Positions 1 through 8,728 of a DNA stretch of 64,000 nucleotides are shown one piece after another. Position 1 is the stretch's first letter, and each line of letters opens with the position of its first letter. Origin of the DNA: JAKPUX01 sp035353815 (GTDB lineage: Bacteria > Zhuqueibacterota > Zhuqueibacteria > Residuimicrobiales > Residuimicrobiaceae); assembly GCA_035353815.1 (NCBI GenBank), contig DAOQAG010000014.1, positions 22,826 through 86,825 of the forward strand, in the 5' to 3' direction. The notes beneath the pieces were generated by a model that saw nothing but the letters and a program-made list of their open reading frames with translations, was not told where the DNA came from and did no database searches. A program made the translations under genes and the position numbers.

Positions 1-92
1 TTCATCACCAGATCATAAATACCAGCCAGCACCGCATAGGGCGCAGCCTCGATAATTTGCACGGGTTCGGTATATTTGCGACGGCTGAACAT
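1..92 (-). CDS. SAM-dependent methyltransferase, N-terminal fragment
   Basis: Only the first 30 codons lie in the window; the rest continues beyond position 1. The start is ATG at 92, just after a GAGGGG ribosome-binding site. The fragment begins MFSRRKYTEPVQ and runs into PYAVLAGIYDLVM, which resembles the opening helix of class I SAM-dependent methyltransferases (an A-x-x-Y-D-x-x-M pattern ahead of the glycine-rich SAM loop). The SAM loop itself is outside the window, so the assignment rests on the N-terminal pattern alone. It follows the AsnB-like gene on the same strand after 79 bp and may belong to the same transcript. The substrate cannot be told. Confidence 0.5.
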   Translation of the reverse strand, partial: MFSRRKYTEPVQIIEAAPYAVLAGIYDLVM

Positions 93-122
93 CACCCCTC
101 TTCAGTCAGGATGCAATCGGAT

Positions 123-140
123 CGGGCGGCCTGCCGCCCG
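123..140. other. GC-rich hairpin between genes
   Basis: A perfect inverted repeat, CGGGCGGC-CT-GCCGCCCG, lies between the AsnB-like gene and the methyltransferase. No T-run follows on either strand, so it is not a convincing intrinsic terminator. It could stabilise mRNA ends or pause transcription; no function can be assigned. Confidence 0.3.
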
Positions 141-171
141 CAGGCCCGGCAGCGGCCGTCCGGTTCGGATC

Positions 172-1428
172 TCAGGTCTTGAGCTCTTTTTTACGCGCCG
201 CCGGGAAGAGGATATTGTTGAGGATCAGGCGGTACCCGGGCGAATTTTTATGCAGAGCCAATTGGGTGGGCGGATCATTGACAAAATGCTGAAAATCTTC
301 CGGATCGTGGCCGGCAAGAAAACAGAAGGTGCCCTGGCCGAAATTGCCGCGCAGATACTTGACCTGGTCGGTTCCCTCCGCTTCGCCCATGATGGTCACG
401 TTCTTCTTGATAAGCCGTTTCTGAAAACCGGTGGTCTGGCCCATATACCCCTTGATGGCGGCGACATGATCCTGGGTGAGCATGGCCGGCACCGGATCGT
501 ATTTGGCGGAGAATTCGAACACGGTGAAATAATCACCTTCGGCACCGCGCGAGACCGGCGCATAGGAGGGGGGAACATCGATATCCGAGTATTCATAGAT
601 CATCGGATTGGTCTCGATCTTGAAGTTTTCGAACGCGAAGCACTGTGTATAGTCCAGTTTTTGCTGGGCCTGTGGATCAGGCGGGTCCCCATCGAAGGGG
701 GTGTCGACGATATCGACCTTGCTGGCGGCCAGGGCGATATCGAAGGAGTCGGTGGCCGAACACATGGCGAAAAGAAAGCCGCCCGCGGCGACAAAATCGC
801 GAATGGTCAGGGCCACCGCGCGCTTCAGCTCGGACACCTTGGCGAAGCCCATTTTTTTGGCCATGGCTTCGTTCTTGCGGACTTCCTCCTTGTACCAGTC
901 GGCGGTGCGGTAGCTGGCGTAAAATTTTCCGTACTGGCCGGTGAAATCCTCGTGGTGCAAGTGCAGCCAGTCGTATTTTTGCAGTTCGCCGCGCAGCACC
1001 TCTTCATCCCACAGCACCGTATAGGGGATTTCGGCATAATCGAGCGCCAGCATCACGGCATCATCCCAGGCCTGCTTGTTGGGCGGGGCATAGATGGCCA
1101 CGGCGGGCGCCTTTTCCAGCTGCACAACCTCCATGTTTTCATGGTCGATCTCGGCATAGATGGCGCTCACTTCCGCGCCCGAAAGCCGCGCCCAGGATAC
1201 GCCGCGCACCCGGAGTTCACGCTCCGTCGCGGGCGAATCCTCCATCAGGAAGGAACCCCCGCGATAATTCAGCAGCCATTCCACCTGCACCCCGTGGCTC
1301 AAGACCCAATAGGCCAACCCATAGGCCTTGAGATGGTTCTCCTGTTGGAGATCCATATAGATCAGCAGCCGCTCGCCCCGGACGGGCCAGACCGCCAGGA
1401 GCAGAACGATCCATACCAGTTTACGCAT
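172..1428 (-). CDS. Secreted protein of the family misnamed 'asparagine synthetase B'; function unknown
   Basis: 418 residues from ATG 1428; a GTG lies directly upstream at 1431, and the site GGAGTAAAGG precedes both. Residues 1-18 form a signal peptide (MRKLVWIVLLLAVWPVRG), so the protein is exported. Conserved-looking blocks are NHLKAYGLAYWVLSHG (about 31-46) and LLNYRGGSF (about 53-61). I recall homologues in Bacteroidota-type genomes that databases label asparagine synthetase B. Nothing here supports that name: there is no N-terminal catalytic Cys of a glutaminase domain and no PP-loop motif (SGGxDS). It ends a run of DUF4159, DUF4175 and TPR genes, 21 bp after the TPR gene, which points to an envelope-associated role. 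Confidence 0.7.
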   Translation of the reverse strand: MRKLVWIVLLLAVWPVRGERLLIYMDLQQENHLKAYGLAYWVLSHGVQVEWLLNYRGGSFLMEDSPATERELRVRGVSWARLSGAEVSAIYAEIDHENMEVVQLEKAPAVAIYAPPNKQAWDDAVMLALDYAEIPYTVLWDEEVLRGELQKYDWLHLHHEDFTGQYGKFYASYRTADWYKEEVRKNEAMAKKMGFAKVSELKRAVALTIRDFVAAGGFLFAMCSATDSFDIALAASKVDIVDTPFDGDPPDPQAQQKLDYTQCFAFENFKIETNPMIYEYSDIDVPPSYAPVSRGAEGDYFTVFEFSAKYDPVPAMLTQDHVAAIKGYMGQTTGFQKRLIKKNVTIMGEAEGTDQVKYLRGNFGQGTFCFLAGHDPEDFQHFVNDPPTQLALHKNSPGYRLILNNILFPAARKKELKT

Positions 1429-1449
1429 CACGCCTTTACTCCATTGCCC

Positions 1450-3285
1450 CTACGATGAGGGCTTGCGCCGCTCCAGGAGACGGATCCGCCCTCTCACTTG
1501 TTCAATATAAATACTTTCCGGATATTTTTCCAGAAAAGATTCCAAAAGCTGCCGCGCTTTTTGCGGCTCGGAGCGTTCCTGACAGATCTCGGCCATGATC
1601 ACGACCGCGAGATCCGGTTCCAGGCTGGTGCTGTCCTGGAAAATCGTCGTGCAAACAGCGAGGGCGTCCTCGGTGCGACCCAGGCAGCGCAGGAGATCGA
1701 CCTGGAGAAAACGCGCACGTTCCTGCAGGCTCTTGTTCACGGCAAGCGGCTCAAGATGGCGCAGCGTATCCAGCGCCGCCGCGTAGCGGCGCTGCTGCTG
1801 CAGCCAGAGGGCCTTGCCAAAGACCGCGCAGCCGAGGGAATCGCGGCGGCTTTCGCGCAGCAGCAAGAGCAGATCGAGGATATCGTTCTGCACGGTATCC
1901 GCGGCCGCCGAGGCCTGCATTCTCGGCGCACGGACCGCTGCTTCAAGCTGCTGCAGGGCGCGAACCGGCCGTCCTTCATAGACCTCGAGGCGCGCCCGCA
2001 TCAGATCCGCCTGGCGCTGCGCGCCGGAAAGGGGCGGGGCGTCTCGTTTCAGGCCTTGCAGCCAGCTCCGCGCGGCCTCGAGATCGCCGCGCGCTACGGC
2101 GCACTCGGCGCGCTTTTGCAGCGCCACCAGGCGGGCCGGCTGCGGCAGCGGCCGCTGCAACAGCGCGGCATAGATCGAATCGGCGGCCTCCGGGCGGAAA
2201 AAACGCTCGAAATAGAGCGCTCCAAGGTGCAGATAGAGGGAGGGAATTTCAGGGCGGTCGGGATAGGCGCGAATGAAGGCTCGATAGCCGGCGGCCGCCT
2301 GATCATACGCGCCCTCTTTCTCGAGCAGCTGGGCCAGGGCAAAGGCGGCCTGAGGCCGATAGGGATTATTCTCGCTCGTCCGCGCAAGCAGCTTCTCCAG
2401 GGCGGCGCGCGCATCCGCCAGGGCACTGTCATTGAGTGCAACCGTGGCCAGGGAGTAGTAATAGCGGCCCACTTCCGCCGGCTTGCTGCTGGCCAGCTCC
2501 TCGAGATAGTCGTAACAGTGCAGCGCCTTCTCGTAGGCCCGCTGCTGCGTGTACAGGGCCGCTAACAGGGCATACCCTTGCTCTTTCAGGGTGGCGTCTT
2601 CCCGGATCGCGCGCTCGATGGCCGCAACAATCTGCCGGGAGACTTCCGCCTCCTCGGCGGCCGCAAGCAGCTGCGACTGGACAAAGCTGGTCTGATTGCG
2701 GTTTTTTTCCAGGAAGTGCAGATACTCTGCAGTCATGCGGTCGTAGGCGCCCTGCCCCGCATAGACCCGCACCAGTTCGAAAACGAACTTGTCCGGCGTC
2801 TTGAACGCCTTGCGCCCGCCTTCGTACAGCTCCCGGGCCTCGTCATACAGGGTGTATTTCAGCAGCGCACTGCCGACGAGCGCATAAGCCTGTTCGTCGA
2901 GGGGATTATCGGCAATGATCTGCCGCCAGCGCTGCCGCGCTTCGGGTTGGTCGTTGCGAAGCCAGGCGATCTCCGCCAGATCGACTTCGAACAGCAGGGC
3001 GCGGAAGCGTTGCTGCAGCCCCAGGATCAGCGCCTCCCAGGCATCGAGCGCCTTGATGCGTTCGAAACAGTGGCGGGCGCTGGAATAGGCGTTGAGATCC
3101 CGCTGGGACGCCAGGCCGAGGGCGGCGCGGGCATAGAGCTCGCCGGCTTCATCGAGCCGGCCCAGAGCTTCGAGCTGCTGCGCCCGCATCTGCAGGCGGA
3201 GGGCCTCCTGGGGAGTCTGCGCGGCGGCCGTGACGGCCGCGACGAGGATCCCGAGCAGCAGCAGGTATTTACCTATTGTCTTCAT
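1450..3285 (-). CDS. Exported tetratricopeptide-repeat protein
   Basis: 611 residues from ATG 3285. This start gives a clean signal peptide (MKTIGKYLLLLGILVAAVTAAAQ); the frame stays open to 3303, but that adds six polar residues. After the signal the protein is alpha-helical throughout, with repeated TPR-like helix pairs (for example RLDEAGELYARAALGL and GAYDQAAAGYRAFIRAYPD) up to the end. TPR solenoids act as protein-protein scaffolds; with a signal peptide this one should work in the periplasm. Its start overlaps the 3' end of the DUF4175 gene by 17 bp, so the two are probably translationally coupled and may act together. The partner is not known. Confidence 0.8.
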   Translation of the reverse strand: MKTIGKYLLLLGILVAAVTAAAQTPQEALRLQMRAQQLEALGRLDEAGELYARAALGLASQRDLNAYSSARHCFERIKALDAWEALILGLQQRFRALLFEVDLAEIAWLRNDQPEARQRWRQIIADNPLDEQAYALVGSALLKYTLYDEARELYEGGRKAFKTPDKFVFELVRVYAGQGAYDRMTAEYLHFLEKNRNQTSFVQSQLLAAAEEAEVSRQIVAAIERAIREDATLKEQGYALLAALYTQQRAYEKALHCYDYLEELASSKPAEVGRYYYSLATVALNDSALADARAALEKLLARTSENNPYRPQAAFALAQLLEKEGAYDQAAAGYRAFIRAYPDRPEIPSLYLHLGALYFERFFRPEAADSIYAALLQRPLPQPARLVALQKRAECAVARGDLEAARSWLQGLKRDAPPLSGAQRQADLMRARLEVYEGRPVRALQQLEAAVRAPRMQASAAADTVQNDILDLLLLLRESRRDSLGCAVFGKALWLQQQRRYAAALDTLRHLEPLAVNKSLQERARFLQVDLLRCLGRTEDALAVCTTIFQDSTSLEPDLAVVIMAEICQERSEPQKARQLLESFLEKYPESIYIEQVRGRIRLLERRKPSS

Positions 3286-6200
3286 GTTCCCGGATCGACT
3301 CAAAGTACTTGCGGATTAGCTCCAGATAATCGCGGGCGTAGCCCTCCTGCTTGGCCCGCAGCAGGTCCTGCTGGAGCTGGTCGCGGCTCTGGCCCAGATC
3401 CCGAGGCAGGGCCGCCGGAGTGGTGCGCGGGTAATTCTTGCCCGTCTCGGCTTTGCGCTCCTGGCTGTGATCGCGTTGGCGCATCGACTTTTGATAATCG
3501 AGCATGCGCGACAGGATGCGGTTTTGCCGCTCGATCGTCTGCCGGTCAGGGGCGTGCGCCGCGAGGTCTTTTTCCACCTGCTCCATCTCGCCGCCGAGAT
3601 GGTCGAGATCGCCCGGCAGGTCCTGAATTCCGGCCGCCTCGGCAGCGAGCTGTGCAAGGGACTTGCGAATCTGACCTTGCTGCTGCGCCAGGCGGCTCAT
3701 CGCCGCCTGCTGGGCCAGCGAAAGGGATTGTCCCAGGCCGCTGAGGCCCAGGGTTTCGGCGTTGATCCCCCCCTGCCCGTCGGCGAGATTCTGCATTTGC
3801 TGCATCAGGGCGCTCATGCTCATGCCGGAACCGCCCCCCTGCATCATCGATTGCATGGCGGCATCCAGTTGCAGGACCGCGTCATTGAGTCCCGCCATGG
3901 CCTGCCCCTGCTGGCCTCCCGCCTGGCCCAACTCGCGGCTCTCGAGCCCCTGCAGGGCCTTCTGCATCGCCTGCCGGGCCTGGCCCAGGGCATTGCCGAC
4001 CTGCGGTGTGATCGCCATGCTCTCTTTCGAGGCACCATAGAGATCGTCGATGAGTCGGTCAAGGCTGGATGAGAGCTGCTGCTGCCGCTCGGCCGCCTCC
4101 GGCACCCGGGCACTGGTGGCGGGCAGGCCGGTGGCGGTACGCATCAGATCCTCCTGCATTTGCGACAGGGTCAGCAGACTGCGCGTGCCGCGCTGCATCG
4201 CCTGCATCGCCCGCCTCGCCGCGGCGCCGGTGAGGGCATCCTTGGCCTGCTGCAGCTGCTCCTGCGCCTGCTGCAAGCCGCTTTCGATCTGGCCGGCGCT
4301 GGATTGCATTTGCGCCGACTGGCCCTCACGCAGGGCCTGTGCCATCGCCTGCATCTCCTGCTTGACGCCGGCCTGGTCCAGCGCCGCACGCGCCGCGGCT
4401 ACCTGCTGCTGCGGCATTTCGGGCTGACCGGACATCGCCTGCTCCATGGCCGCCAGTGACTCCTCCAGCCGGCTGAGATCTTGCTGCAGCGCCTTTTGTG
4501 CCGCTTCGGGAGGATCGCGGCGCTCCTGCGCCGGCTGCTGCCCCTGCCGGGAGATCTCCTCCTGCCGCTGGCGCAAATCTTCGGTCATGCGGATGGCCTG
4601 GTCCAGTTGCTGCTCCATTTTCAGGCGTTGCAGCAGGGCCAGGGTGCGGTCGAGGTTCTTGTTGAGTTCCTCTTCCGAAAGTTTGTGCGTTTCGAGCGCC
4701 TTGCGCAATTCTTCCGGGTCGATTTTCTGCATGGCCTCCGCGACCTTGGCCATGCTCTGCTGCAATTCGGGGGTCATGATGTCACGGTAGAGCTCTTGCA
4801 GTTCGGTATATTTTTGCAGGGTTTCGCTGGAGAGAAGCTGATTATCCTGAAGGGTACGCACCATCTCCTCGAGCTGATCGGCGCCCTTTTGCAGCTCCTG
4901 CAGCAGCTGTTCCTGTTCCTTCAAGGCCTCGCCGACCTCCTGCTTCTTCTGCCAGGTGAGCTCTTCGGTGCGCTTTAACTGCTGGGCCAGGTCATCGAGG
5001 CGCGACTTGAGTTCCAGGCTCTTCTGGTAATTCTCCTGCAGCGCGGCAATGGTCTGGTCCTGGCTTTTGCTGACCTCCTCGTACAGCTCGTAGATCGAGG
5101 GGAAGCGCGCCCGGTAGAGGGCGGTGCGTGCGGATTTCGGACCGCTGATGCTGTCGTTGTCACGGACCTCGACAAAGTAGAGCAGTACTTCGTTGGGGAG
5201 CAGGGGCGAGGGGGAGAGATCCCAGGTGTAGGAGACCGTGGTGCTGGCCGCTTGCGGCCGCAGGAGCGGCAGAGGCAGCCGCCGGAAACGGCTGGAATCA
5301 ATCGCTGCCGTGGTATCGCCGGCCACCTGGAAGGCAAGGGTCATGGCCGAGATCCCGTAATCATCCTGCGCCTGGATCAGCAGGGGCAGGGACATATCCT
5401 CATGCAGAGTAACCTCGTCCTCCGGCGCGAGAATGCGGACAAAGGGGTACTGATCCGGGAGCGGGCGCAGATGATAGAGGATCGGATTATCGCTGCGGAG
5501 GCCGCCGGCGTCCTCCAGCTCGGCGAAATAGGTTTCCTCCGCCCGGAGGGAAAAATGGGTGCTGAGGCGGCGGTCCTTGATCTCCAGGGGCAGCGGGGCG
5601 CTGGAGGAGAAGCGCAGCGCGGCGGTGACGACGGGCGTGTTGCTTTCCGCACGCCACTCGATGTGCGAGCCCTTGAGGGCGCTGACATCGCCGATATTTT
5701 CCTCGAGTTCGAAGGCCTCCGCATGGCTGTACGCCGGCGGCGTCACGCGCAGCTGCAGCGAGCGGATCATCGGCAGATCCGCAATGCGCAGATGGTAGCT
5801 CCGGCTCGCTGATTTTTGTTGCCAGATCCGGTACGCCAGGGAGTCGCGGAGCGCCGGGATGAAACAGGTGAAGGTGTCGCCGCGTCCGCGCGTCATCTCC
5901 ATGCGTTCGCGCCGGCCGAAGCGGTCGAGCTCCAGCGCGAGATTGCCGCCAAGCAGGCTGCCGGACCAGGCGCGAATGGTCACCGGCGCCCCGCGCAATA
6001 TCGTGGCATCTCCCGGAGAGACCGAAACCTGCAGGAGCGGCAGGGCGGTATTCTCCCGGCCCGGAAAGAGGGTGCGCTCGAGGCCGGTGGAGATGGTGCG
6101 GGGAAAGAGGCCCCAGGCGGCAAGAACGAGGCCTGCCGCGGCGGCGAGGCGGCGGCAGGCCCGGCGCGCCGGGGCGCGCTCGAGATGCGCCTGCAGATCG

Positions 6201-6625
6201 ATCGCGGCAAAGAGCGTGGCGAGGCTGTCGGTTACCGCCCGGATCAGCTCCGGGGAGAGCGCGGCCCGCGCCGCGGGCGCGAGGTCGGCAATCTGCATGG
6301 CGTTGGCGAGACGGTCCTGGAGCTGCGGATAGCAGCGGCCGAGGCGCAGGGCGAGGCTGTTGAGCGAGGGCTGGTCGGGGCGGAAAAATCGCGCCTGCAG
6401 CGGCTGGCGCACGTGGCGCCACCAGGACCAGGCCAGAACCAGCAAAAGCGCCAGCAGGAGCAGGAGACGACCCGCTTTGGGCACCGGGAACAAGGCGTTG
6501 CACAGCACCACGGCCGCGCCGGCGAGGAGCAGGTGCAGGGCCCACCGCGCCAGGGCCGCGCGCAGCGCCAGGCTCTTCTCCGCCCTCCGGAACTCAGCAA
6601 GCCCTTTCAAGCCAACCTTCGGCAT
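3269..6625 (-). CDS. DUF4175-type large membrane protein with long Gln-rich coiled coil
   Basis: 1118 residues; ATG 6625 follows GGAG at good spacing. Two hydrophobic helices lie at about 27-70 and a third at about 150-172. A beta-rich stretch of about 190-500 follows (Ig-like strands such as LQLRVTPPAYSHAEAF). Residues about 515-1000 form a long coiled coil exceptionally rich in Gln, Met, Ala and Leu. This order matches DUF4175 proteins, inner-membrane proteins with a big periplasmic part whose function is unknown. It lies between the DUF4159 gene (21 bp upstream) and the TPR gene (17 bp overlap). In related bacteria such genes often accompany MoxR/DUF58 modules; neither is present here. Confidence 0.75.
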   Translation of the reverse strand: MPKVGLKGLAEFRRAEKSLALRAALARWALHLLLAGAAVVLCNALFPVPKAGRLLLLLALLLVLAWSWWRHVRQPLQARFFRPDQPSLNSLALRLGRCYPQLQDRLANAMQIADLAPAARAALSPELIRAVTDSLATLFAAIDLQAHLERAPARRACRRLAAAAGLVLAAWGLFPRTISTGLERTLFPGRENTALPLLQVSVSPGDATILRGAPVTIRAWSGSLLGGNLALELDRFGRRERMEMTRGRGDTFTCFIPALRDSLAYRIWQQKSASRSYHLRIADLPMIRSLQLRVTPPAYSHAEAFELEENIGDVSALKGSHIEWRAESNTPVVTAALRFSSSAPLPLEIKDRRLSTHFSLRAEETYFAELEDAGGLRSDNPILYHLRPLPDQYPFVRILAPEDEVTLHEDMSLPLLIQAQDDYGISAMTLAFQVAGDTTAAIDSSRFRRLPLPLLRPQAASTTVSYTWDLSPSPLLPNEVLLYFVEVRDNDSISGPKSARTALYRARFPSIYELYEEVSKSQDQTIAALQENYQKSLELKSRLDDLAQQLKRTEELTWQKKQEVGEALKEQEQLLQELQKGADQLEEMVRTLQDNQLLSSETLQKYTELQELYRDIMTPELQQSMAKVAEAMQKIDPEELRKALETHKLSEEELNKNLDRTLALLQRLKMEQQLDQAIRMTEDLRQRQEEISRQGQQPAQERRDPPEAAQKALQQDLSRLEESLAAMEQAMSGQPEMPQQQVAAARAALDQAGVKQEMQAMAQALREGQSAQMQSSAGQIESGLQQAQEQLQQAKDALTGAAARRAMQAMQRGTRSLLTLSQMQEDLMRTATGLPATSARVPEAAERQQQLSSSLDRLIDDLYGASKESMAITPQVGNALGQARQAMQKALQGLESRELGQAGGQQGQAMAGLNDAVLQLDAAMQSMMQGGGSGMSMSALMQQMQNLADGQGGINAETLGLSGLGQSLSLAQQAAMSRLAQQQGQIRKSLAQLAAEAAGIQDLPGDLDHLGGEMEQVEKDLAAHAPDRQTIERQNRILSRMLDYQKSMRQRDHSQERKAETGKNYPRTTPAALPRDLGQSRDQLQQDLLRAKQEGYARDYLELIRKYFESIREHEDNR

Positions 6626-6646
6626 GAATTCTCCACAACCCTCGAT

Positions 6647-7324
6647 TTAATGGGTTAATGCGTAGACGATGATGTTCATGCCCATCTCCAGAGCCTTCTC
6701 CCGCACCTCGGGGGGATCATGGTGGACGTTCTCATCCGCCCAGCCATCGGATATATTGCTGTTGAAACAGTAAAAAAGAACCATGCGCCCGTCGTGAAAC
6801 AGGGCGAAGGCCTGGGGCGCACCCCCGTCATGCTCGTGGGTCTTGGGCATCCCCTGCGGAAAGGAGAAGGGCGCCTGAAAGATGGGATGGGAGAAGGGCA
6901 GTTCCACCAGCTCGTGATCGGGAAACACCTTGCGTATCTCGCGCCGGAAGTGGTCGTCCATGCCATAATCGTCATCGGCGATGAGGAAGCCGCCGCCGGT
7001 CAGATAGGCGCGCAGCCGGGCTGCTTCCGCGCCGGAAAAGGAGATACGCCCGTGGCCGGTCATGAAGAGCACGGGATGGGCAAAAAGCTCCTCGTCCATC
7101 AGGGAAAGGCGCACTTCCTCTGCAGCGACCGCCAGGGTCGAGTGCGCACCCAAAAAGGCGAGCATATTGGGCAGGATCGAGGGATCGTTGTACCAGTCAC
7201 CGCCACCGCTGTACTTGAGCCGGGCGATGGTAAAATCCGCGACGCCGCCTGCCGCCGGTAACAGCGGCAGGAGCATCAGTGCTCCGAGCAGGAGTATCGT
7301 GGATCTACGTTTGCTCTTCCTCAT
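6647..7324 (-). CDS. DUF4159 domain-containing exported protein
   Basis: 225 residues from ATG 7324, which has a strong GGAGG site. The frame is open further upstream, but that part is antisense to the SurA-like gene. The N-terminus is a signal peptide (MRKSKRRSTILLLGALMLLPLLPAAGG). The body has DUF4159 features: DFTIARLKYSGGGDWYN near the mature start, then an FMTGHG strand-turn and a GGGFLIADDDYG segment typical of a glutamine-amidotransferase-like fold. The biochemical role of the family is unknown. It is preceded by a clear intrinsic terminator, so it starts a new transcript or depends on read-through, and it heads the DUF4159-DUF4175-TPR-AsnB-like series. Confidence 0.8.
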   Translation of the reverse strand: MRKSKRRSTILLLGALMLLPLLPAAGGVADFTIARLKYSGGGDWYNDPSILPNMLAFLGAHSTLAVAAEEVRLSLMDEELFAHPVLFMTGHGRISFSGAEAARLRAYLTGGGFLIADDDYGMDDHFRREIRKVFPDHELVELPFSHPIFQAPFSFPQGMPKTHEHDGGAPQAFALFHDGRMVLFYCFNSNISDGWADENVHHDPPEVREKALEMGMNIIVYALTH

Positions 7325-7339
7325 CCCGTTCCTCCCAAG

Positions 7340-7368
7340 AAAAAAAATCGGCCCAGAGCGGGCCGATT
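7340..7368 (-). terminator. Intrinsic terminator after the SurA-like gene
   Basis: On the minus strand a perfect 9-bp stem (AATCGGCCC / GGGCCGATT) with a 5-base loop is followed at once by a run of eight T. It lies 30 bp beyond the stop codon of the SurA-like gene and separates it from the DUF4159 gene. Confidence 0.85.
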
Positions 7369-7397
7369 CGCACCAACAAAACACTGCTGCGGACCGT

Positions 7398-8726
7398 CTA
7401 CTGTGAGAGATCATCCTTGATCTCCACATGGACCTCCTCTTTGAGCTGGTCGATCCAGGCATTGAAGGCCCGCTGCATCTTGTGATCGAGGGCGATCTGA
7501 TGGATCCGGTCATAATCCTTGGTAAAGTCGAGTTCGCGTGCTGGTTCGCGTCGATCGACGCGCAGGATGTGAAAGCCATATTGGGTGCGCACCGGATCCG
7601 AGTATTCGCCCGGTTTCAGGCCGTTGACGGCGTAGACGAATTCCTTGGCGCGCTCACGCAGCTGATCGATCTCAAAGGTACCGAGACGGCCCTTATCCGC
7701 TTTCGAGGATTCGTCCTGCGAGTAGCGCTGGACCATATCCTCAAAGCTGGCCCCCTCCTTGAGTTTTCGGGCGATGGCCTTGATGGTGTCGGCTGCGGCG
7801 ACCTCATCTTCGCGCAAGGGTTTGGGCGCAATCAGGATATGTCGGGTGTCTATTTTTTCACCCCGGCGTTCGACCATCTGGATGATATGGTAGCCAAACT
7901 GGGAGTAGATCACGGGACTGGTTTCGCCGGGGGCGAGTTTGAAGGCCGCCTCCTCGAACTCCTGGACGAACTCGCCGCGCGACATAAAGCCGAGATCGCC
8001 GCCGCGGCTGGCGCTGCCGGGATCTTCCGAGTTTTCACGCGCCAGTTCCGCAAAGTCCTCTCCGGCGAGGACGCGCTGGCGCAGGGCTTCGGCCTTGTCG
8101 TAGGCGATTTTGCGCGCCGCCTCTCCCGGCGTGGCCTTGATCAGGATATGGCTGAGATCGATCGTCTCCTTGATCGGGCCGATGGAATCCTTGTGGGCTT
8201 CGTAGTACTGCTCGACCTCGCGGCGGCTGATCTTGATCCCCTGCATCCGGGTCGATTGCACCGTGCGGATGCGCATGTTGCGCTCGATCTCCTCGCGGTA
8301 ATTGCGGCGCACCTTGGTGAGCGAGGCTCCAAAGTATTCCTCCACCTTGTCCTCGCCGCCCAGCTGCTGGATGACATTGGCCATCTGCTGCTGCAAATAG
8401 CGCTCCACCTGCGCCTCATCCGCCTTGACCGTATCCTTGTCGGCTTGCACCAGGAGGATCTTTTGATTGATCAGATTGTTGAGCGTCTCCTGTTTGAGAC
8501 GCGCAAACTCGCGCGGGGATTTCGTCGGATCGATCCGCAATTGCATCGCGGTCAAGTAGGCCCCTTGCGCCACCTCCGACTCGAGGATGACGTCGTCATC
8601 CACCACCGCGAGGATGCGATCGAGGATCTGCTGCGCCTGCAGGGGAGAGAGGGCCAGGCCGATCAGGCTCAGGGCCAGGCCGCACCGGTGCGCCAGCTTT
8701 ACCAGGATGTCAGGTACAAAATTCAT
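7398..8726 (-). CDS. SurA-like periplasmic peptidyl-prolyl isomerase with two parvulin domains
   Basis: 442 residues. A signal peptide covers about 1-31 (ending SPLQAQQ). A SurA-type N-terminal domain follows (AVVDDDVILESEV, about 38-50), then parvulin domain 1 (about 186-285, with DLSHILIKATPG and QFGYHIIQM) and parvulin domain 2 (about 290-395, with DTRHILIAPKP and QYGFHILRV). This is the SurA layout: an outer-membrane-protein chaperone with prolyl isomerase modules. It starts two bases after the stop of the lipoprotein parvulin gene, so the pair is translationally coupled, and an intrinsic terminator follows. The most likely job is escorting beta-barrel precursors such as the patatin-porin at 30.6-33.3 kb. 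Its exact equivalence to E. coli SurA is inference. Confidence 0.88.
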   Translation of the reverse strand: MNFVPDILVKLAHRCGLALSLIGLALSPLQAQQILDRILAVVDDDVILESEVAQGAYLTAMQLRIDPTKSPREFARLKQETLNNLINQKILLVQADKDTVKADEAQVERYLQQQMANVIQQLGGEDKVEEYFGASLTKVRRNYREEIERNMRIRTVQSTRMQGIKISRREVEQYYEAHKDSIGPIKETIDLSHILIKATPGEAARKIAYDKAEALRQRVLAGEDFAELARENSEDPGSASRGGDLGFMSRGEFVQEFEEAAFKLAPGETSPVIYSQFGYHIIQMVERRGEKIDTRHILIAPKPLREDEVAAADTIKAIARKLKEGASFEDMVQRYSQDESSKADKGRLGTFEIDQLRERAKEFVYAVNGLKPGEYSDPVRTQYGFHILRVDRREPARELDFTKDYDRIHQIALDHKMQRAFNAWIDQLKEEVHVEIKDDLSQ

Positions 8727-8728
8727 TC

